Assembly: GCA_030691775.1 (NCBI GenBank)
Contig: JAUYDN010000085.1
Span: 1 to 9,758, forward strand
DNA from: Dehalococcoidia bacterium
Lineage (GTDB): Bacteria; Chloroflexota; Dehalococcoidia; Dehalococcoidales; Fen-1064
Direction of reading: 5' to 3'
DNA length: 9,758 bases
Shown here: positions 4,718 through 9,758 of the stretch, piece after piece
How positions within the stretch are numbered: position 1 is the stretch's first letter
Layout of the letters: the number at the start of each line of letters is the position of its first letter
The notes under the pieces: model-generated
The model's database searches: none
Told to the model about the DNA's origin: nothing
The model's input: the letters and a program-made list of their open reading frames with translations, nothing else
Made by a program: the position numbers and the translations under genes

Positions 4718-5809
4718 ATGTCTGAAAACGGCGACTTGAATCACCGCAGTAGCATTGAATCCATCGGGCGCCGGGAATTCATCAAAGGGGCGGCGCTGGT
4801 GGGAGGGCTGACTCTACTGTCAACCGTTGTGCCGGCCTGTCTCGTAAGTCCGCGTGAGAACGAAAGCCCTGCCGAACCTGCCGTTTCACCGGCGTCCGTC
4901 AAGGAGGAAGGGAAAATGACAAAAATAGCTCTGGTGCGTACCGGTGACCGTGCCGAAGGCGTCCGGAAAGCAATCAGTCTCCTCGGTTCAAATCCCGTCC
5001 GCAACAAAAAGGTTGTCCTCAAACCCAACTTCAACTCGGCGGACCCAACGCCGGGTTCAACGCATATCGATACACTGCGCTCGCTTGTCCGGGACCTCCA
5101 GCAAATGGGAGCGAAGCAGGTCACCCTGGCGGAGCGGAGCGGCCCCGGCGATAGTACACGTACGGTTATGGAGAAGAAGGGGGTCTTTACTCTGGCGGAT
5201 GAGCTTGGATTCAGTATCCTCAACCTTGAAGAAATGCCTGCCGAGAGCTGGGTGCAGTACACCCCCAAAGAGAGTCACTGGACAAACGGCTTTCATTTTC
5301 CACGCGCCTACCGGGAGGCGGAATCTATCGTTCAGACCTGCTGTCTCAAGACCCACGCTTACGGCGGTCATTTTACGCTCTCTCTGAAGCTCGCGGTGGG
5401 GATGGTGCCGAGGGTGGGCTACCCGTATATGGGTCAATTGCACTCATCGTCGTACCAGCGGCAGATGATTGCCGAAATCAATACCGCCTTCTCCCCCGAC
5501 CTGGTGGTGCTGGACGGGGTTGAGGCATTCGTGGATGGCGGACCGGCGCGCGGCACAAAGGTGGCAGCCGGGGTTGTGCTTGCTGGTCTCGACAGGGTGG
5601 CGATTGATGCTGTTGGCGTTGCTATATTGCGCTTGCTCGGTACCACCCCGGAGGTAAGCAAAGGACCGGTATTTTCTCAAGAGCAGATTGCGCGGGCGGC
5701 GGAGCTAGGTCTCGGTGTGAAATCCCCCCAGCAGATACAATTTGTCACCGGAGATAAAGAGAGCGAAACGTACGCGCAAAAGGTGAGGGAAGTCCTGCTC
5801 AAAAGTTAA
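4718..5809 (+). CDS. DUF362 domain protein, Tat-exported lipoprotein
   Basis: 363 residues. R18-R19-E-F-I-K is a twin-arginine motif, followed by a hydrophobic stretch (24-37) and V38-P-A-C41, a lipobox. The precursor should be folded in the cytoplasm, exported by Tat and lipid-anchored outside. Residues 67-363 form one DUF362 domain (PF04015): VVLKPNFN (99-106), the TCCLKTHAYGG segment with C208, C209, K211 and H213, LSLKLAVGMVP around 219-229, and DGVEAFVDGGPARG near 268-281. The biochemical role of the family is unsettled. Some members carry a ferredoxin-like domain, which is absent here, although Tat export hints at a cofactor. A strong AGGAGG lies eight bases before the ATG of Met67, exactly at the domain start, so a shorter cytoplasmic form is plausible. 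The first start is chosen because the signal peptide is complete. No operon partner is seen. Confidence 0.85.
   Translation: MSENGDLNHRSSIESIGRREFIKGAALVGGLTLLSTVVPACLVSPRENESPAEPAVSPASVKEEGKMTKIALVRTGDRAEGVRKAISLLGSNPVRNKKVVLKPNFNSADPTPGSTHIDTLRSLVRDLQQMGAKQVTLAERSGPGDSTRTVMEKKGVFTLADELGFSILNLEEMPAESWVQYTPKESHWTNGFHFPRAYREAESIVQTCCLKTHAYGGHFTLSLKLAVGMVPRVGYPYMGQLHSSSYQRQMIAEINTAFSPDLVVLDGVEAFVDGGPARGTKVAAGVVLAGLDRVAIDAVGVAILRLLGTTPEVSKGPVFSQEQIARAAELGLGVKSPQQIQFVTGDKESETYAQKVREVLLKS
4902..4918 (+). promoter_or_regulatory. Internal ribosome binding site and ATG (Met67) in the DUF362 gene
   Basis: AGGAGG (4902-4907) is followed by eight bases and an in-frame ATG (4916-4918). Product from here would begin MTKIALVRTGD, the first strand of the DUF362 domain, without signal peptide or linker. 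Confidence 0.5.
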
Positions 5810-5858
5810 CCTACCTGATTAAGTCAAAGGTTAAAACTCAAAAGTCAAAAATACAAGT

Positions 5859-6060
5859 TAAAAGTGCAAAATTAGACACGGCAGCACGTAGGGTGGGTGG
5901 AAAGCTGATTTATCGGCGTGAAACCCACCACTTTTACTAATTTCTTTAATTTTATCGGTGGGTTACGTTCCCCGACTTTGTCGGTTGACTAACCCACCCT
6001 TGGCTTAATGAGAAGTATTTAGTGCTCTACGTAATAAAAGTGCAAAATTAGACACGGCAG
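5859..6060. repeat. 26-bp direct repeat bracketing a 150-bp palindromic element
   Basis: The same 26 bases (starting TAAAAGTGCAAAATTAG, ending ACGGCAG) occur at 5859-5884 and 6035-6060. The 150 bp between begin CACGTAG and end CTACGTAA, a short terminal inverted repeat. Inside, GGTGGGT (5892-5898) pairs with ACCCACC (5923-5929). GGTGGGTTA (5957-5965) pairs with TAACCCACC (5990-5998) around a CCGAC-TTT-GTCGG hairpin (5972-5984). This is the form of a REP-type or small non-autonomous element. The flanks (5815-5858 and 6138-6167) carry AT-rich AAGTCAAA-like repeats in opposite orientation. No gene lies between 5810 and 6167. Confidence 0.65.
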
Positions 6061-6167
6061 ATGGGACAAGCTTTAAGCTATTAGCTATGGTTTTGAATGC
6101 CGATTCTTCCGTTCATGCGGCATCCCGGATGTAATCGTGACTTTGACTTTTACCTTTTGAATTTAGA

Positions 6168-7402
6168 ATGATGAACACATTCACGATAATTATCCTTGCG
6201 GGTCTTCTGCTTGACTATGCGCTGGATTTGACTGCCGGCATCCTTAACTTAAAAGCGTCAGGGCAGAAAGTACCGCCTTTGCTTGAGGGAATTTACCCGC
6301 CACAGGAATATTCCAGGTCCCAACAGTATCTCCGGACGCACACCAGCCTGGGACTGTTTCGCGGTGGCTTTACGCTCGTGCTCCTGGTGGCGTTCTGGTT
6401 CGCCGGCGGGTTCAACTGGCTGGATAACATCGTCAGGGGCTGGCAACTCCCACCACTGGTAACCGGACTGCTCTACCTCGACATTCTATTCCTTGCCTAT
6501 GGAATACTCACCCTTCCATTCGGTGTTTATGATACGTTTGTGGTGGAACAGCGGTTTGGTTTCAACCGCACCACGCCGCTCGTATTCATCGCCGACCGTC
6601 TGAAAGGGCTGGTGCTGGCACTTGTGCTGGGTGGGTTGTTATTGGCAGGTATCATGGTGTTGTTTCAATTCGGGGGAACGTATGCCTGGCTCCTTGGATG
6701 GGCAGGCGTGACAGCCGTCATGATTTTCGGACAGTGGGTAGCGCCTGCCTGGATTATGCCGCTCTTCAATAAATTCACGCCGATGCAGTCGGGAGAGCTA
6801 AAAGACGCCATCCAGGGTTTTGCCCGCACGGTAGACTTTCCCCTCAAGAACGTATATGTTATGGACGGTTCGCGACGTTCGACCAGGTCCAATGCTTTCT
6901 TTACCGGTTTCGGGCGGAACAAACGCATCGCGTTGTTCGATACCCTGGTAGAAAAGTTCACCGTACCCGAAATCGTCTCCGTCCTGGCGCACGAAATCGG
7001 GCACTATCAAAAAAGCACATCCTTAAAGGGATGGCCGCAAGCATTCTGCATGCGGGCTTGCTCCTGTTCTTGTTCTCACGGCTACTCGACAATCGAAGGC
7101 TTTACGAAGCATTCGGCGTGGAACAACCGTCTTTTTACACAGGACTGGTTTTCTTTTTCCTGCTGGCAATACCGTTTGAGCTTGTGGTCTCCTCCGGGAT
7201 GATGGCGCTCTCACGCAGATATGAGCGACAGGCAGACCGTTTTACAGTGGAGACGATTGAAAATCCGGCGGTTTTCGGTGACGCTCTCAGGAAACTGGCA
7301 GGCGCGAACCTCTCTAACTTAACGCCGCACCCTTTTTACGTTTTTCTGAAGTACACGCACCCACCGACGCTGGAGAGGTTACAGTCAATCCACCGGAAAT
7401 AA
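6168..7402 (+). CDS. M48 family (Ste24/CAAX protease type) membrane zinc metallopeptidase, frameshifted
   Basis: The first frame gives about 283 sensible residues: a multi-pass membrane N-terminus (hydrophobic runs near 5-18, 66-80, 99-118, 146-166, 172-196), the VYVMDGSRRSTRSNAFFTGF block typical of Ste24-like enzymes (229-248), and the zinc motif H275-E-I-G-H279. Right after HEIGHYQK the frame breaks. The protein continues in another frame (KGMAASILHAG from about 7022), with two more hydrophobic stretches, the third zinc ligand region SRRYERQADRF, and the C-terminus ending at TAA 7400-7402. One extra A in the six-A run (7009-7014) would restore HYQKKHILKGMAAS and a 411-residue protein, the usual family length. 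Either an assembly error or a real inactivation is possible. The start at 6168 lacks a ribosome binding site. Family members cleave prenylated or misfolded membrane proteins; the substrate here is unknown. Confidence 0.8.
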
Positions 7403-8109
7403 AAACAGCCGAAGGAATCGCGACTGGCAGGACTCTTTCTTCAGAATCTTACACATCTCTTGTCAGAGACACCACGAAGTTTGGAAACTTTTGCCCCCCC
7501 CCTTGTCATTCCCGACCCCCGTATCGAGTCCCGACGGCTTTGCCTCAAAAGTCGAGTGACCTTGTCACCCTGACCCCGATGAAAACCGGGGGAAGGGTCT
7601 CCCTGCCTACTGAGTAGTGTTGGAGATTCTTCGTTCACTTCGCTCCTCAGAATGACATTTAGGGCAACGCCAGTCCCGACTGAACCGGGATGGCGATGAA
7701 GTCGCTCATACGGGGCAGGCTCTGAGCGGGAATCCATCGTTCCACCTGCCACTGATAACCGTTCTCTCTAATCCTAATGGAATCTCGCAGGGGTAATGAT
7801 TTCCTCTTCCCCACCATGAGTTCCTTCGTCGTCCTCCGAGAGTATTGGCGGGACGGACTCCTCCAGGATGACAGGTAACTATATTTTCACAGTAATTAGT
7901 AAAACAAGACCGGTTAAGAAAGTTTGTGAATTCAGCGGAGCGAGATAGCGGGTTTCACTTGCCAAATAGGGGGAGAGTACGCTCATTTACTGAACGTAAA
8001 GACGATTTGAATATCAGAGCAGAGCATAGACTACCACATGTTGGCGTTTTCGGGACTTGCAACGGAGGCGGAAAAGGGCACCCGTTCTGTTTTGTGCGCA
8101 CCGGGACTA
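7403..8109. other. About 700 bp of repeat-derived non-coding DNA
   Basis: No credible gene is seen. Both halves of a nested stem-loop repeat like those at 3078-3288 are present but apart. The left half (ATTCCCG 7508-7514, CCCCGTA 7517-7523) is separated by about 185 bp from the right half (TACGGGG 7709-7715, CAGGCTCTGA, CGGGAAT 7727-7733). The insert contains other repeat-like pieces (TTCTTCGTTCACTTCGCTCC around 7627 and ACCGGGATGGCGATGAAGTC around 7684). Open frames across 7926-8109 lack codon bias and ribosome binding sites. Confidence 0.55.
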
Positions 8110-9393
8110 TTAAAACACGGCGCTCTTCACAATCGTCTGGGTGCGTTCAGGACCCACACAGATAAGGTTCGCCGGGCAACCTACCAGCTCCTCCAGGCGT
8201 TTTACGTAATTCCGCGCTGTTTCCGGCAGGTCTTCAAGCTTACGCACTCCGCAGGTGTCTTGCTTCCAGCCCGGAAATTCCTCATATACCGGCTCGCATC
8301 TTTCCAGCGTGGCGAGGCTCGCCGGGAAATCGTGGATGGTCTTACTCCCCGCTTTGTATGCGGTACAGACCTTGATTGAGTCCAGCGTGTCCAGGATATC
8401 GAAACGGGTAAGTGCCATGCCGGTGTACCCGTTGACGCGGTTACTGAATCGGGCGGCGACGCCATCGAACCAGCCGCACCGCCGCGGTCTGCCCGTGGTC
8501 GTGCCGTACTCGTGGGCGCGCTCCCGTATATGGTTGCCGATGTCATCTTTTAGCTCCGTGGGGAAGGGACCGCCGCCAACGCGCGTGCAGTATGCTTTGA
8601 AGACTCCCAGTATGCCCGTGATACGTCTCGGACTGATGCCCGCGCCGACACACGCCCCACCCGCAATCGGTGAAGACGACGTCGCGTAAGGATAAGTGCC
8701 GAAATCCGGGTCGAGCATGGTGCCCTGCGCTCCTTCTAACAGCACTACTTTGCCTTCATTCAACGCCTTTTCCAGCATCACCGTGGTATCACGGACGAAG
8801 GGTTTCATCTGTCTGCCGAATTCGACATAGCCTTCATAGATGCGCGTCAATGACAATGGTTGAGCGCCGAAAACCTTCGTTAACAGGAGATTTTTCTGGT
8901 GGAGAACGTTACGCAGTTGCTCCATAAAATTGCGTCTCTCGACGACGTCACCTACACGGATACCAAGCCTGGCGATTTTATCTGCGAAAACAGGCCCGAT
9001 GCCCTTCTTGGTGGTGCCGATTGCTTTATCGCCGCGCAGGTTTTCCTCCGCCGCGTCGAAGATGATGTGGTAGGGCATAATCAGGTGAGCACGGTCGCTG
9101 ATGTAAAGCCGGGAGGTGTCCACGCCCCGGTCTTTGAGCATCTTCAACTCTTCGAGGAGTGCCTCGGGGTTGATGACGACGCCGTTACCGATAATGCAAT
9201 CAGTGGTCGGTGAGAAAATGCCGGATGGCACCAGGTGCAGAGCAAATTTGCCGAACTCGTTAATAACGGTATGACCGGCGTTATCTCCGCCGGAAAAGCG
9301 TACGACTACATCCGCCCGCTCCGCCAGCAGGTCGACGACTTTCCCTTTACCCTCGTCGCCCCATTGCCCCCCGATAACTGCGATAGCCGGCAT
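8110..9393 (-). CDS. purA: Adenylosuccinate synthetase
   Basis: 427 residues, full length for the family. The cytoplasmic enzyme joins IMP and aspartate with GTP to form adenylosuccinate, the first committed step from IMP to AMP. The N-terminal P-loop block IAVIGGQWGDEGKGKVVD carries catalytic D13. GGDNAGHT carries H41; both have the same numbering as the E. coli enzyme. Further hallmarks are GTTKKGIGPV (IMP site), EGAQGTMLDPDFGTYPYATS, the TTGRPRRCGW segment and a C-terminal VGPERTQTI near the guanine site. An AGGAG (9404-9400 on the minus strand) six bases before the ATG fixes the start. No other purine gene is adjacent, so it seems to be a single-gene unit. No clear promoter or terminator could be assigned. 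All catalytic motifs are intact, so it should be active. Confidence 0.97.
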   Translation of the reverse strand: MPAIAVIGGQWGDEGKGKVVDLLAERADVVVRFSGGDNAGHTVINEFGKFALHLVPSGIFSPTTDCIIGNGVVINPEALLEELKMLKDRGVDTSRLYISDRAHLIMPYHIIFDAAEENLRGDKAIGTTKKGIGPVFADKIARLGIRVGDVVERRNFMEQLRNVLHQKNLLLTKVFGAQPLSLTRIYEGYVEFGRQMKPFVRDTTVMLEKALNEGKVVLLEGAQGTMLDPDFGTYPYATSSSPIAGGACVGAGISPRRITGILGVFKAYCTRVGGGPFPTELKDDIGNHIRERAHEYGTTTGRPRRCGWFDGVAARFSNRVNGYTGMALTRFDILDTLDSIKVCTAYKAGSKTIHDFPASLATLERCEPVYEEFPGWKQDTCGVRKLEDLPETARNYVKRLEELVGCPANLICVGPERTQTIVKSAVF

Positions 9394-9519
9394 GTGTATC
9401 TCCTAACAATTATTACTCAATGGTGGGCTATTGCGAGTCCCGATTAACTACGATGTGGCAACCTAACACAACCTTGTTGCTTTGAGTGAATTCCATCAAG
9501 GTGGCAGAGATTACCACAG

Positions 9520-9565
9520 CCTGCCCCATACTTGATACGGGGCCTGCCCCATACTTGATACGGGG
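9520..9565. repeat. Perfect tandem duplication of a 23-bp palindromic unit
   Basis: The unit CCTGCCCCATACTTGATACG+GGG occurs at 9520-9542 and again at 9543-9565 without any difference. Each unit contains a CCCC-TAT/ATA-GGGG type inverted repeat. Its GGGGCAGG reverse complement matches the linker side of the nested stem-loop repeats at 3179 and 7709, so it may be a fragment of the same family. Confidence 0.65.
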
Positions 9566-9667
9566 TCGCTTCGCTCCTCGTAAAGACAGGAAAACGGATT
9601 TTCCCCTTCATATTAATACTAACGCGTTAAATAATGATGAATCATTTGTCTTTGATTATATGAAAGC

Positions 9668-9723
9668 GCTGCGGTACCGCCTACAATGGAGGTGCCAGAA
9701 AACGATGAAGGAGGCACCGCAGC
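9668..9723 (+). promoter_or_regulatory. Structured leader of the IS110-type transposase gene
   Basis: GCTGCGGT (9668-9675) is complementary to ACCGCAGC (9716-9723), which ends directly at the ATG. GGTGCC (9691-9696) is complementary to GGCACC (9713-9718). The two 3' arms overlap, so the helices exclude each other, and both involve the bases next to the AAGGAGG ribosome binding site. GCGGTACCGC (9671-9680) is itself a perfect palindrome. The arrangement could limit transposase translation or be part of the element's non-coding RNA. Confidence 0.45.
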
Positions 9724-9758
9724 ATGAAATATTATATCGGATGTGACGCCCACAAGAA
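9724..9758 (+). CDS. IS110-family transposase, first 11 codons (partial)
   Basis: The ATG follows AAGGAGG with a 9-base spacer. The visible peptide MKYYIGCDAHK matches the start of IS110-family DEDD transposases, where the first catalytic Asp lies in a G-x-D-x-H-K motif (here G6-C-D8-A-H10-K11). Only 35 bases are visible, so the call rests on this motif and the strong ribosome binding site. IS110 elements of the IS110 group carry a long non-coding stretch before the transposase gene that encodes the guide (bridge) RNA. The 150 or so AT-rich bases before this ATG, from about 9570, could be that stretch. The left end of the element is not recognisable. Confidence 0.6.
   Translation, partial: MKYYIGCDAHK

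Noticed and set aside
7009..7014. Programmed -1 ribosomal frameshift in the M48 gene
   Set aside because: The zero-frame codons CAA AAA do not form a canonical slippery heptamer with good P-site re-pairing, no downstream stem-loop was evident, and the family is not known for it. A lost A is simpler.
7926..8379. Short plus-strand open frames before and over the purA 3' end
   Set aside because: They lack ribosome binding sites and the downstream part is antisense to purA.
9486..9746. 86-codon plus-strand open frame crossing the tandem repeat
   Set aside because: It overlaps the start of the IS110-type gene out of frame and consists of repeat sequence; no ribosome binding site.

Overview
The window looks like a piece of a chromosome from an uncultivated bacterium, most likely of the Chloroflexota, class Dehalococcoidia or a close relative. 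That placement is an inference from the combination of a Pro/Thr-rich lipoprotein with a 'WPxVxGATSYEFVIA' type domain, a ribbon-helix-helix/coiled-coil protein of a kind I associate with that group, and many GC-rich palindromic intergenic repeats. No marker gene settles it. Coding density is low and several genes are broken, as expected for an accessory, repeat-rich region.

Left part (1-2700, mostly minus strand). A lipoprotein gene runs off the left edge. It is preceded by a consensus TATAAT promoter and a ~170-nt leader that can fold into a long closing helix, three inner helices and a hairpin that would cover the ribosome binding site; this is the best candidate for an undescribed regulatory element. 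Next comes a gene for a small DNA-binding-like protein (ribbon-helix-helix-like N-terminus, coiled coil, helix-turn-helix-like segment) with three CTGTATAC repeats directly in front of its start codon. Upstream of it lies a scar: the tail of an unknown gene, a decayed IS3/IS481-type insertion sequence with a frameshifted transposase, and the 5' half of a tRNA-Thr(CGU) gene that stops at the anticodon loop.

Middle (2700-6170). Paired GC-rich hairpins and three nested stem-loop repeats with covarying outer stems precede two plus-strand genes. One encodes an exported beta-lactamase-fold serine hydrolase with altered second and third motifs. The other encodes a Tat-exported DUF362 lipoprotein that appears to be leaderless and also has a strong internal Shine-Dalgarno start exactly at the domain boundary. 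A 26-bp direct repeat that brackets a 150-bp palindromic element separates these from the next gene.

Right part (6168-9758). A Ste24-type M48 membrane metalloprotease is split by a one-base loss in an A run. About 700 bp of repeat-derived non-coding DNA follows, including a stem-loop repeat interrupted by about 185 bp. Then comes an intact adenylosuccinate synthetase gene (purA, minus strand), the only clear housekeeping gene. At the right edge a tandem 23-bp duplication and a structured leader precede the first codons of an IS110-type transposase.

Apart from purA there is no evident shared pathway. The genes look like independent transcription units. All structures, promoters and family assignments come from reading the sequence by eye; no folding or database search was run.
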